A DNA stretch of 37,490 bases, taken from assembly GCF_000718985.1 (NCBI RefSeq), contig NZ_JODL01000036.1, positions 1 to 37,490 of the forward strand. Direction: 5' to 3'. The notes beneath the pieces are model-generated. The model did not search any database. It was not told the origin of the DNA and saw nothing but the letters and a program-made list of their open reading frames with translations. How positions within the stretch are numbered: the first letter of the stretch is position 1; each line of letters opens with the position of its first letter. Shown piece after piece: positions 30,928-37,490 of the stretch. A program made the translations under genes and the position numbers. The stretch is from Streptomyces megasporus (GTDB taxonomy: Bacteria; Actinomycetota; Actinomycetes; Streptomycetales; Streptomycetaceae).

Positions 30928-31368
30928 ATGACCCCCGACCCGTACGCCACCGCCCTGGATCAGGTCGTCGGCCCGCACCGGGCCGCCGAGATCGTCCGGG
31001 ACCTCGCCCGCCACCTCGCCCACGCCGACGGCCTGCCCGAGAAGGTGGCGCTGCGCCTGACATGCGAGCGCGCCGCCGACGGCGACCCGCTGCTGCTGGC
31101 CGCCCCCGGCCAGGTGTGGGAGCTGCGCCCGGACGCCGACATCGACGACGCCCCGGGCCGGCGGCTGGACCTCTACGGACGCCTGGACGGCCCGCCGCGC
31201 ATCCTGGCCCTGGTCGACGGCGCCTCCGTCCTCGACGAGGAGCTCGACGAGGACGAGCAGGGAATGTTGCTGTCGGTCCTGGACCACTACCGGCTGGTGG
31301 CCTGGCCCCGGATCCCGGACGCGGCCCCGACGGTCCCCGACCACGGGGGTGGCGATGCGGCCCGGTGA
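30928..31368 (+). CDS. Hypothetical acidic protein
   Basis: Protein of 146 residues, 25 bases after the WhiB-like gene with AGGAG before the ATG. An N-terminal helical part (YATALDQVVGPHRAAEIVRDLARHLAHADGLPEK) is followed by strands (LLLAAPGQVWELRPD, RRLDLYGRLDGPPRILALVDG) and an acidic EELDEDEQG stretch. No family recognised. The next gene starts inside its end, so they are probably coupled. Confidence 0.6.
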   Translation: MTPDPYATALDQVVGPHRAAEIVRDLARHLAHADGLPEKVALRLTCERAADGDPLLLAAPGQVWELRPDADIDDAPGRRLDLYGRLDGPPRILALVDGASVLDEELDEDEQGMLLSVLDHYRLVAWPRIPDAAPTVPDHGGGDAAR

Positions 31369-31744
31369 CCAGCCGCAGGGACTGCCGGAATTCCGCTGGC
31401 GCCAGGCCCCGAAGGGACTGGCGACCCGCCGGCAACTGCGCGCCATGGGCCTGCGGCCCGGCGGGCAGGAACCGGTCGCCGCCATCGTCTGCCGCCGCGG
31501 CAAACGCCGCGCGTGGCTGTACCAGATCGACCGGGCCAAGCCGAAACTGCCGATGACCCTGGCCAAAGAGCAGGCTCTGGACCGGGCCATGGAGGCCCGG
31601 CAACGGTGCCCCCGCTGCAAGCGCCGGTACTTCCACTGCCTGCCGCTGAAGACCCTGGGCTGCTGTCTGGAGTGCCACGACGGCACCCCCGCCGACCCGG
31701 GCAGCTACCTCCCACCGGCCGACGACCAGCCTCTCGCGGCGTGA
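31355..31744 (+). CDS. RRQRL-type zinc-binding protein
   Basis: Protein of 129 residues. FRWRQAPKGLATRRQLRAMGLRPGGQEPVAAI, then AWLYQIDRAKPKLPMT, then CPRCKRRYFHCLPLKTLGCCLECHDG matches the layout of Streptomyces RRQRL-motif zinc proteins, which are very common on integrative elements and plasmids and have no proven function. The four Cys of CPRC and CLEC would bind zinc. I favour ATG 31355 with GGGGG just upstream; GTG 31349 is an alternative. It overlaps the end of the preceding gene by 14 bases. Confidence 0.7.
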   Translation: MRPGDQPQGLPEFRWRQAPKGLATRRQLRAMGLRPGGQEPVAAIVCRRGKRRAWLYQIDRAKPKLPMTLAKEQALDRAMEARQRCPRCKRRYFHCLPLKTLGCCLECHDGTPADPGSYLPPADDQPLAA

Positions 31745-31802
31745 AACCCGGCCACATGTCCGACGAGCCGCCGCGCCTCCGCCCTGACTGCGCAAAGAAC
31801 GA

Positions 31803-31838
31803 GGCGCGCCCCCGTCACCTGTCATCCGGGGGCGCGCC
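31803..31838 (+). terminator. Perfect 12-bp-stem terminator
   Basis: GGCGCGCCCCCG (31803-31814) pairs with CGGGGGCGCGCC (31827-31838). Confidence 0.7.
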
Positions 31839-31883
31839 GTGTGACGTCCCGCCCCTGTAGAAGAGCGAGAACCGGAGTTCATC

Positions 31884-32201
31884 ATGACCGCACCCACCAG
31901 TCCCCGCCACCGCACGCGACCGCCGGTCGCGGCCCTGCTCGCGCTCGGCGCCACCGCCGCCGTGGCCGCCGCGACCGTCTGCGTCCGGACGGCCGGTCCC
32001 TGGTCGCTGCACGTCTCCCGCCACCTGATCGAACTCTCGCCCACGGCGCGCCGGAACTGCCCCGACTGCCGAGGCCAGGGCGGTTGGTGGATCGGTGGCG
32101 CGAACCCGGAGATGGAGGCCTGCGGCTGCTGGTCCGACCGCCCCACGCTCCGCGTCCGGCTGCTGCCCCGCCCGCCGATCCCGGACGAACCTCCGTTCTG
32201 A
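31884..32201 (+). CDS. Small membrane protein with DnaJ-like zinc motif
   Basis: Protein of 105 residues. One hydrophobic helix near the N-terminus (PPVAALLALGATAAVAAATVCV) is followed by NCPDCRGQGGWWIGG and CGCW: a CxxCxGxG plus CxC pattern like one repeat of the DnaJ zinc finger. GGAG precedes the ATG. It is probably anchored in the membrane with the zinc motif on one face; its partner is unknown. Confidence 0.6.
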   Translation: MTAPTSPRHRTRPPVAALLALGATAAVAAATVCVRTAGPWSLHVSRHLIELSPTARRNCPDCRGQGGWWIGGANPEMEACGCWSDRPTLRVRLLPRPPIPDEPPF

Positions 32202-32340
32202 GCCGTCCTTGAGTCACCGCTTCCGGGCGGCCGCACCCCACGGTGTGGCCGCCCGATCCGCATTCCACGACCACGGAGAACTCCCTCTTATGACCGCCCT
32301 TGTGCTCTCCACCCCAGGCACGATTCAGGAGGCCTGCCGC

Positions 32341-32799
32341 ATGACCACCTTCGACGCTTCCGTTCGCGACAAGAACCTGGACGCCGCCTGCGCCACGGTG
32401 GCCGGCGAGATCGCCCGTACCGACGGCAAAGCGTCCCTGCTGCTGGCCTTCGTCGGAGCGGTGCTCGCCGGGCTCGCCTCCGCCGCCGACGCCGACCTGC
32501 CCACGGTGGCCAAGGTCTGCGGCGGCGTGGCTGCCCTCGCCCTGGGCGCCGCCGCCATGCTGCTGTTGTCCGTCGTCCGCCCCCGCCTGGGCGGCACCGA
32601 CCGCGCCTCCTTCCCCTACTGGGCGCGGCTGGACGAACAGCAGATCCTCGCCTCGATGGACGGCGACACCCGCGCCGCCCGGGTGCGCGTCCTGTCGATC
32701 ATCGCCGTGGGCAAGTTCACCCGCCTGCGTCAAGCGGTCGACCTCATCCGCGTCGCCCTGGTGCTCCTGGTCCCGGCCGCCGCCGGCGCCCTGATCTGA
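32341..32799 (+). CDS. PycTM-like (Pycsar effector family) membrane protein
   Basis: Protein of 152 residues. AACATVAGEIARTDGKASLLLAFVGAVLAGLAS is the characteristic start of PycTM-type proteins: an amphipathic helix with the DxKAS(L/x)LL segment leading into the first membrane helix. A second helix (VCGGVAALALGAAAMLLLSVV) and a third near the C-terminus follow. In Pycsar anti-phage systems this effector disrupts the membrane when a cyclase makes cCMP or cUMP. No such cyclase gene is near, as in many actinobacterial plasmids. AGGAGG eight bases before ATG 32341 favours this start; in-frame ATG 32290 would add 17 residues. Confidence 0.72.
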   Translation: MTTFDASVRDKNLDAACATVAGEIARTDGKASLLLAFVGAVLAGLASAADADLPTVAKVCGGVAALALGAAAMLLLSVVRPRLGGTDRASFPYWARLDEQQILASMDGDTRAARVRVLSIIAVGKFTRLRQAVDLIRVALVLLVPAAAGALI

Positions 32800-32891
32800 C
32801 CCGACTGCGGAGGACGTCCCGACCTGGGGCGAGCACGACCGCGCCTCCACCACACCACCGCCGCTTCCGACCCGTAAGGAGAACGACGCCC

Positions 32892-33857
32892 GTGTCCGTG
32901 CCGAACGCCGCCCTTCCCGACCCGGCTCTCGTCGTGCTGATCGGCCCCGCTGGCAGCGGGAAGAGCACGCTGGCCCGCACCTGGCCCGCCACCCAGGTCC
33001 TCGAACTCGACTACTACCGGGCGCTGGTCTCGGACGAACCCGGCGACCAAGCGGCCACCGCCGACGCGGTCCGCGCCCTGCGCACCGTGCTGGAAGCCCG
33101 CCTCGCCCGGAAACTGACCTGCGTGGTCGACGCCACCAACACCGAGGCCCACGTCCGTAAACAGTTGCTGGCCGCCGCCCGCCGCCACGACATGCCGGCC
33201 GTCGCGGTGCTCGCGTCCACGCCCTTGCCGGTCTGTCTGGGACGCAACACCGCCCGCCCGGAGAGCCGCCGGGTGCCCGAAGAGGTGGTGCGTGCCCAGC
33301 ACGCCGCGGTGATCGCCTCCCGTCCCCGCCTGGCCGAGGAAGGGTTCGACCACGTGGTCCTCGCCGACGACCTCCACCGCTTGAAAGCGCTGCTGCGTCG
33401 GGCCAGCGACACCCGCTGCGCGGACCTCGGCCTCGACGGCGGCGACGGCCTGGGCGACCTGCTGCTGGTGCGCCGCTTCTTCGGCTCCGAGATCCTGCCA
33501 CTGTGGCGGTGGAAGCCCGACTCACAGCTCGCCGACGGTGACCGTGTCGCCGAAATCCGGCTCGGCCCGGACCGGCTCGTTCTCGCCCTGCGCACCGACG
33601 TCGACGGTGAGGGCGACTACGGTTTCGACGCCCTGGTCCGCTGCCCGATGGCCCACGACTGCCCCGGCCCGGCGTGGGCGCCGGTCCACCACGTCACCGA
33701 CCTGTACCGCGCGCTGACCGGTGCCATGAACGACGACCCGGACATCGTCTGCACCGTCCACGGCGGGTTCGACGACGCCGACCAGGAAACCGACGACCAC
33801 GGCCTCGAAGAGGGCGCGGACTTCGCAGCACCGGCGTTGGAGGTGGTCGGCGGATGA
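32892..33857 (+). CDS. P-loop polynucleotide-kinase-like protein with C-terminal extension
   Basis: Protein of 321 residues; GTG start with AAGGAG. Walker A GPAGSGKST at 18-26, then LVLELDYY-type second strand (TQVLELDYYRALVSDE) and TCVVDATNTEAHVRKQLLAAARRHDMPAVAVL. The last block is the conserved DATN of polynucleotide kinase/ZTL-like P-loop kinases, which phosphorylate 5-prime ends of nucleic acid. From about residue 190 there is a second domain with WRWKPDSQLADGD and RCPMAHDCPGPAWAPVHHV that I do not recognise. Its stop overlaps the next gene. It could be a repair or tRNA-related kinase; substrate unknown. Confidence 0.75.
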   Translation: MSVPNAALPDPALVVLIGPAGSGKSTLARTWPATQVLELDYYRALVSDEPGDQAATADAVRALRTVLEARLARKLTCVVDATNTEAHVRKQLLAAARRHDMPAVAVLASTPLPVCLGRNTARPESRRVPEEVVRAQHAAVIASRPRLAEEGFDHVVLADDLHRLKALLRRASDTRCADLGLDGGDGLGDLLLVRRFFGSEILPLWRWKPDSQLADGDRVAEIRLGPDRLVLALRTDVDGEGDYGFDALVRCPMAHDCPGPAWAPVHHVTDLYRALTGAMNDDPDIVCTVHGGFDDADQETDDHGLEEGADFAAPALEVVGG

Positions 33858-34156
33858 CCACCGACCCCACCACCGGCACCGCTTCCGGCTGGGACCAGGC
33901 CGTCTTCCGCTGCGGCCGGTGCGGTGCCGAACTCACCGCCACCACCGAGGACAACTACCGGCGGGTCGTCGGCGTTCACACCGACGCGCACGCGCTGTGG
34001 GATCGCCTGAACCCCATCGAACGCGAGGGGTTGGCCTCGATCCTCCGCGTGATCCTTGCCGCGCCGGACCTCGGCACCGAGTTCCTCGCCCTCATGGACA
34101 GGGCGAACCAGGCCGACACGCGCGGCACCCCGCACACCCAAGAGACGCACCGATGA
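33854..34156 (+). CDS. Zinc-ribbon hypothetical protein
   Basis: Protein of 100 residues coupled to the kinase-like gene (ATGA). VFRCGRCGAELTATTEDNY gives one CxxC knuckle; no second pair is present, so metal binding would need a partner or dimer. The rest is helical (PIEREGLASILRVILAAPDLGTEFLALMD). Function unknown. Confidence 0.6.
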   Translation: MTTDPTTGTASGWDQAVFRCGRCGAELTATTEDNYRRVVGVHTDAHALWDRLNPIEREGLASILRVILAAPDLGTEFLALMDRANQADTRGTPHTQETHR

Positions 34157-34218
34157 GCCCAGCCGTCCCCGGGCCCCACCCAGGGACTGTTCGCGCTCTA
34201 GCCGCGGCGCGCTTCCGC

Positions 34219-34259
34219 GGCCGCCCCCGCCCCCTCTGCGCCCAGGGGCGGGGGCGGCC
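34219..34259 (+). terminator. Perfect 15-bp GC stem
   Basis: GGCCGCCCCCGCCCC (34219-34233) pairs perfectly with 34245-34259 around an 11-nt loop, in the 230-bp gap after 34156 that otherwise shows no supported gene. Confidence 0.65.
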
Positions 34260-34386
34260 GGTGGTGGCCCGCGCCTGTCACCGGTCGCGGGCCGACCGCA
34301 CCCCGAGACAGCCGACATCGCCGGCAAGCCAAGCGGCTGTCCCGGGGCCGCCCATCCCGCATCACACGAGAAGGCGAGGAACCAAT

Positions 34387-34437
34387 ATGACCATCCAGGC
34401 ACGCCCCGTGCCGGGCACCACGCGGTGGTCCACATGA
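34387..34437 (+). CDS. Possible 16-residue leader peptide
   Basis: ATG at 34387 follows GAGGA at ideal spacing, encodes MTIQARPVPGTTRWST and stops at a TGA that overlaps the ATG of the ASCH gene. The tight coupling suggests an upstream peptide controlling translation of that gene. There is no run of a single amino acid typical of classical attenuation. Confidence 0.4.
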   Translation: MTIQARPVPGTTRWST

Positions 34438-34892
34438 CCGCGGAGTCGTCGAACACGCCCCCAGATGTGGTCCGGGGCATCACCCTCCGGCAGCCCTGGG
34501 CCACCTGCGTATTGGCGGGCAAGGACGTCGAGAACCGCCCCGCACCCTGGAATTGGCGAGGCTGGCTGCTGCTGCACGCCGGAAAGACCATCGAGCGGGC
34601 GCCACTGCGTATTCCGCTGGTCGCCCGCGCGATCCGCGGCCGGACGCTGGAGACCGGGGCGGTCATCGGCGTGGCCCGCCTGACCGACTGCCACCGCTGC
34701 CCCGACAGCGGACGCCTGTGCAGCCCGTGGGCCCAGCGAGGCGCTTATCACCTGGTGTTGGCCGACGTCCACGCGTTGCCGCTGCCAGTGCCCGCCACGG
34801 GCGCCCTCGGGCCGTGGCGGCCGTCTGCCGAATTGCTGAAGCAGGTTCTCCTCCAACTCCCCGACCTACCGGCCCTGAAAGGCACCACATGA
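34434..34892 (+). CDS. ASCH-domain protein
   Basis: Protein of 152 residues. RGITLRQPWATCVLAGKDVENRPAPWNWRGWLLLHAGK (14-51) is a clear ASCH start (the L-x-QPW and K-x-x-ENR segments), and ETGAVIGVARLTDC and AYHLVLADVHAL are the later strands. ASCH folds are PUA-like and bind RNA or modified nucleotides; some members cleave RNA or remove acyl groups from cytidine. HRCPDSGRLC may bind metal. Its start overlaps the leader peptide and its stop overlaps the next gene. Confidence 0.8.
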   Translation: MTAESSNTPPDVVRGITLRQPWATCVLAGKDVENRPAPWNWRGWLLLHAGKTIERAPLRIPLVARAIRGRTLETGAVIGVARLTDCHRCPDSGRLCSPWAQRGAYHLVLADVHALPLPVPATGALGPWRPSAELLKQVLLQLPDLPALKGTT

Positions 34893-35191
34893 CCTCGCAG
34901 CCCCGATCCGACACCCCCGGCGATCCCAGCGCGCGGCGACCGGCGAGGTCGGCACCCCGACGGGCAGTCAACGCCACCCGCATCGCCGCCCTGCGGCCCG
35001 ACGTCGCCGCCCGGCTCCACTGCCCCTCCCCAGCACCGGAATTCGTCTGCGGCCGGTGCCACGTGGCCTGGGCCGGGGCGGAGGCCGACTGCTGGAACTG
35101 CGGCCTTCCGGCCACCACCTGGCACGCCCGTCCCGGCTCCGCTCTGCAGCACCTGCTGCACGGCACCCGGCCGCACCAGAAGACGCGGTAG
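34889..35191 (+). CDS. Zinc-ribbon hypothetical protein
   Basis: Protein of 100 residues, overlapping the ASCH gene (ATGA). After a basic disordered start, FVCGRCHVAWAGAEADCWNCGLPATTW gives two CxxC knuckles, a complete four-Cys zinc ribbon. It may act with the ASCH protein on nucleic acid. No family recognised. Confidence 0.65.
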   Translation: MTSQPRSDTPGDPSARRPARSAPRRAVNATRIAALRPDVAARLHCPSPAPEFVCGRCHVAWAGAEADCWNCGLPATTWHARPGSALQHLLHGTRPHQKTR

Positions 35192-35206
35192 AGGAAAGGC
35201 GCGCGG

Positions 35207-35668
35207 ATGTTCGCCGACTTCTCCCAGGCGCTCGCCGCCGAACACCTCCCCGTCCCGCACCAGGTCGCCGTCCAGGAACAGGCGGCAGCTCGCGCGGTTG
35301 CCCGCCGCGCCCACGACCACGCCGCCCTGGCGCGGCTGCTGCGGATGCTCGGGCTGCCCACCGACGAGACCACTCTCATCGGGCTCCAGCCCTACCTGAC
35401 CGACGATTCCACAGACGACCAGTCCACCGGAGAACCACCGACGATGACGACACCGAACGCTTTCGAGGCCATGGCCCTGTCCATGCACCACAACGGCGAT
35501 GCCCCCGAGACGATCTGTGAGGCGACCGGCCTGACCCGGACCGAACTCGAGCAGCTACTGGCCTGGGCCGAGGCCCATCGGATGGCCATCCGCAACCGCG
35601 TCGCCCGCATCCGCACCGACCTGACCGAGCTGGCCGCCCACGCCACCAGCCTGGCGGAGGTCGGCTGA
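35207..35668 (+). CDS. Hypothetical protein with HTH-like C-terminus
   Basis: Protein of 153 residues with GAGGAAAGG before the ATG. The first half is Ala-rich and helical. The second half, MHHNGDAPETICEATGLTRTELEQLLAWAEAHR, looks like a helix-turn-helix. A short Thr/Asp-rich linker joins the halves (around 35400-35450), which may once have been separate genes; an internal ATG at 35444 could start the second half alone. The stop shares a base with the next start. Confidence 0.55.
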   Translation: MFADFSQALAAEHLPVPHQVAVQEQAAARAVARRAHDHAALARLLRMLGLPTDETTLIGLQPYLTDDSTDDQSTGEPPTMTTPNAFEAMALSMHHNGDAPETICEATGLTRTELEQLLAWAEAHRMAIRNRVARIRTDLTELAAHATSLAEVG

Positions 35669-36216
35669 TGAGGCATGACGACGCGATAGTCCTGGACGGG
35701 TTCCTGGACGAGGACACCGCTCCCAGTGACGTGCACGAGACGACGGCCAGGTTCCGGCTGATCGTCTCCCCCAGCGACGACCGCGCGGACGAGACGGTCC
35801 TGGCGTGCGTGGCGTCCGACCCGCTGCTGGCCCGCGCCGTGCTGCACGAGCTGCACCAAGGCGACCGGCTACGGGTCACCGGCTACCTCCGCCTGCCTCG
35901 TACCCCCGATCAGCCGGTGCGGCTGCACGCGCACCGGATCGATTTCCTGGCCACCGCACCCTTGCTGGAACCCACCGACCCCGACGGCACCGGAGCCGCT
36001 GGCATGCCCGATGCGGGCGAGGAGACCACCGCTCTCGCCGACGGCGGCCTGCTCGACCGGCACGGCGTCTACGTCATCTACCGCGATCCCGACACCGGGA
36101 CCGCTTGTGCGTGGAGCCCCGCCGGCGCCTGGGTCGGCGGCACCACCGACACCCCGGCCGCCATCCAGGCCCTGATCGACACCTACGAGCACCGCACGGC
36201 TCTCGGCGAGCCCTGA
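35668..36216 (+). CDS. OB-fold-like protein (SSB-like N-terminus)
   Basis: Protein of 182 residues. TTARFRLIVSPSDDRADETVLACVAS, then LARAVLHELHQGDRLRVTGYLRLPRTPDQPVRLHAHRIDFL, follows the strand order of single-stranded-DNA-binding OB folds (RL-x-V-x-G-x-L before the last strands). The C-terminal part has GLLDRHGVYVIYRDPDTGTACAWSPAGAWVGG, a separate small domain. It lacks the acidic tail of true SSB. A role in handling single-stranded DNA or RNA is suggested only by fold. Confidence 0.55.
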   Translation: MRHDDAIVLDGFLDEDTAPSDVHETTARFRLIVSPSDDRADETVLACVASDPLLARAVLHELHQGDRLRVTGYLRLPRTPDQPVRLHAHRIDFLATAPLLEPTDPDGTGAAGMPDAGEETTALADGGLLDRHGVYVIYRDPDTGTACAWSPAGAWVGGTTDTPAAIQALIDTYEHRTALGEP

Positions 36217-36326
36217 CCCAGCCAACACCACACCACACCGCCGTGCCCGCCTGGCCCTCCCAAGAGCCGGACGGACACGGCGGTTTGGCACCGCCCACCG
36301 AACCGAAACGAACAGGAGGCCCCTGC

Positions 36327-37232
36327 ATGCGTCCGATCCGGCTGATCTCCTTCGGCTACCTCCACCTGCCCACCGACCCCGACGGCCGCCCCGTCCCGCC
36401 GGCCGCCGACCGCGTCGAGGACGTCCGCACTCGGCTCCGCGACCCCGCCGCCGCCCAAGCCATCCTCGACCTCGACGGCCGTGACCTGCGCGTCCAGGAC
36501 GTCGTGGTGGGCACCCACGGTGCCCGTGAACTGCTGGACAACCTCACCGCCTACGCCCTCCTCCCGGCCGGGCCCGACAGCATCGCCATCGGCTGCTCAG
36601 GGGGTAGGCACCGCGCTTGCGCGCTCGTGGAGATCCTCGCCCGCCGTATCCGCGCCCACGGCCGCGGTGCGGAGATCCGGCACCTGCACGCCCACCTGCC
36701 CCGTGTCCTGACCACCCCCGCCGCCCCGATCACGGGGCGGCCCGTCGTCACCGAGGCCGTGAACGGCGGCCGCGTCCTCAAGCACTACCCGCCCGGGGCG
36801 GGCGTCTACGTCGCCGAGCACTACGACGAGGTGCCCCTGACGGGCGGAGGCGAACCCTGCTGGCGGCGCTGGAACACCGCGGCGCTGCACGAGCCGCTCG
36901 GCGACACCCCCCACAACCCCGCACAGCACCGAGACACCACGGTGTACCGGCCCCACCGGGAGAACGTCGCCGACATCATCGACGGCGTCGGCGTCCTTGA
37001 CCACGAAGACGGCTACATCGCGCTCACCCACGATCTCGACCGGGCACTCGCCGCGATGAAGGGTTTCCACCGCCACCACTGCCGCGAGTCCCTCACCGAC
37101 CGTGACATCGACCCCGGCCGCGACCTGCGCACCGGCTGGGTGCGCCTGGGCGGCCCCGACGCCGAGGTCTGGTTCGAGTCGGTCGACGCCGACCACCCCC
37201 GAGCCGTGCCCGCCACGTGGCTCGACCTGTGA
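36327..37232 (+). CDS. RapZ C-terminal-domain-like protein
   Basis: Protein of 301 residues, CAGGAGG upstream of the ATG. LISFGYLHLPTDPDG, DVRTRLRDP, GTHGARELLDNL and especially IAIGCSGGRHRACALVEILARRI (87-109) match the C-terminal domain of RapZ/YvcJ (IGCTGGKHRSV). In full RapZ this domain senses a cell-wall precursor and binds small RNA, behind a P-loop kinase domain; here the kinase domain is absent. The second half (from about 150) has HYPPGAGVYVAEHYDEVPLTGGGEPCWRRWN and is unassigned. It is the last gene of the plus-strand cluster. Confidence 0.75.
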   Translation: MRPIRLISFGYLHLPTDPDGRPVPPAADRVEDVRTRLRDPAAAQAILDLDGRDLRVQDVVVGTHGARELLDNLTAYALLPAGPDSIAIGCSGGRHRACALVEILARRIRAHGRGAEIRHLHAHLPRVLTTPAAPITGRPVVTEAVNGGRVLKHYPPGAGVYVAEHYDEVPLTGGGEPCWRRWNTAALHEPLGDTPHNPAQHRDTTVYRPHRENVADIIDGVGVLDHEDGYIALTHDLDRALAAMKGFHRHHCRESLTDRDIDPGRDLRTGWVRLGGPDAEVWFESVDADHPRAVPATWLDL

Positions 37233-37330
37233 CCCGCCACCACTGACGAGCGCCGGTCCACTGTTGCCGACACCGGCCACACGGACCGGTCTGCCGCAGG
37301 TCACGCAGCAGACCGCTTCACATCCGATCC

Positions 37331-37365
37331 GGCCGGACCACGAGACCAAGGCCCGCGGTCCGGCC
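37331..37365. terminator. Hairpin between cluster end and transposase
   Basis: GGCCGGACC (37331-37339) pairs with GGTCCGGCC (37357-37365) in the convergent gap; it can serve both strands. Confidence 0.55.
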
Positions 37366-37413
37366 CGGATGCCTGTTCTCTCCTTCTCGCCGAAAGGCTT
37401 CCCAATGCTGATG

Positions 37414-37490
37414 TCAAGCCGCCGCTGTGACAGGCGGTGTGGCTTGGTAGCACGCTCCGTCACGGATCATGGCCCACAGGACGTTGACGC
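37414..37490 (-). mobile_element. IS110-like transposase, C-terminus only
   Basis: A minus-strand frame enters from the right edge and ends at 37414 after 24 visible residues, VNVLWAMIRDGACYQATPPV plus TAAA. The VNVLWAMIRDG block is typical of the extreme C-terminus of IS110-family transposases. Element ends cannot be seen. The call depends on a short match from memory. Confidence 0.55.

Noticed and set aside
34153..34437. 94-residue gene overlapping the stop at 34156
   Set aside because: It runs through a perfect 15-bp GC hairpin and is Arg/Pro noise; only its last 17 codons, with their own ribosome-binding site, look translatable.

Overview
This window reads as a piece of a large Streptomyces (or close actinomycete) plasmid, very probably a linear one. 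The DNA is strongly GC-rich, third codon positions are almost always G or C, GTG starts are common, and the gene families are actinobacterial: WhiB proteins, an RRQRL-type zinc protein, DUF2637/Spd-like membrane proteins, an FtsK/TraB-like translocase, a GntR regulator and a telomere terminal protein (Tpg). The assignment rests on protein features seen by eye, with no database search.

Layout. 1-6.3 kb is the maintenance core: the edge of a DUF2637-like gene, a parA-parB operon with four copies of a TTGTCCNCGGACAA palindrome (three inside parB, one just after it), a HEPN-motif gene, and a probable origin with two interleaved repeat families followed by two overlapping, mutually similar winged-helix Rep genes closed by a 26-bp-stem terminator. 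6.5-10.4 kb (minus strand) holds a Fic-like toxin-antitoxin pair and a tpg operon in which the terminal protein is preceded by a DciA-like (DUF721) gene and a large winged-helix gene. 10.4-14.6 kb is accessory: a 0.8 kb gene-poor stretch, one hypothetical gene, and a translationally coupled XRE regulator / isochorismatase-like hydrolase / flavin reductase-like operon.

At 14.8-15.7 kb a GntR/UTRA repressor gene faces a long plus-strand run of genes across a cluster of CTCTATATAGAG-like operators. The run (15.7-37.2 kb) looks like the transfer and spread region plus its cargo: a WhiB protein, small zinc-ribbon proteins, coiled-coil and membrane (Spd-like) proteins, a 718-residue low-complexity protein, the FtsK/TraB-like translocase, a cytosine-C5 methyltransferase, a GGDEF protein coupled to a second WhiB-like protein, a PycTM-type membrane protein, a P-loop polynucleotide-kinase-like protein, ASCH, OB-fold-like and RapZ-C-like proteins. 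The window ends in the C-terminus of an IS110-like transposase on the minus strand.

The most striking unexplained structure is at 19260-19657: three runs of the heptamer GTTTCGG spaced at exactly 21 bp (two helical turns), crossing from non-coding DNA into the start of the Spd-like gene, with the reverse complement CCGAAAC in the same 21-bp register near the end of that gene (21005-21242). It could be a phased protein-binding array such as a transfer locus, or a relic of heptad-coding DNA. Other points worth testing are the two-Rep/two-iteron origin, centromere sites built into the parB reading frame, the tpg operon without a recognisable tap, and an apparently orphan GntR operator at 11063.
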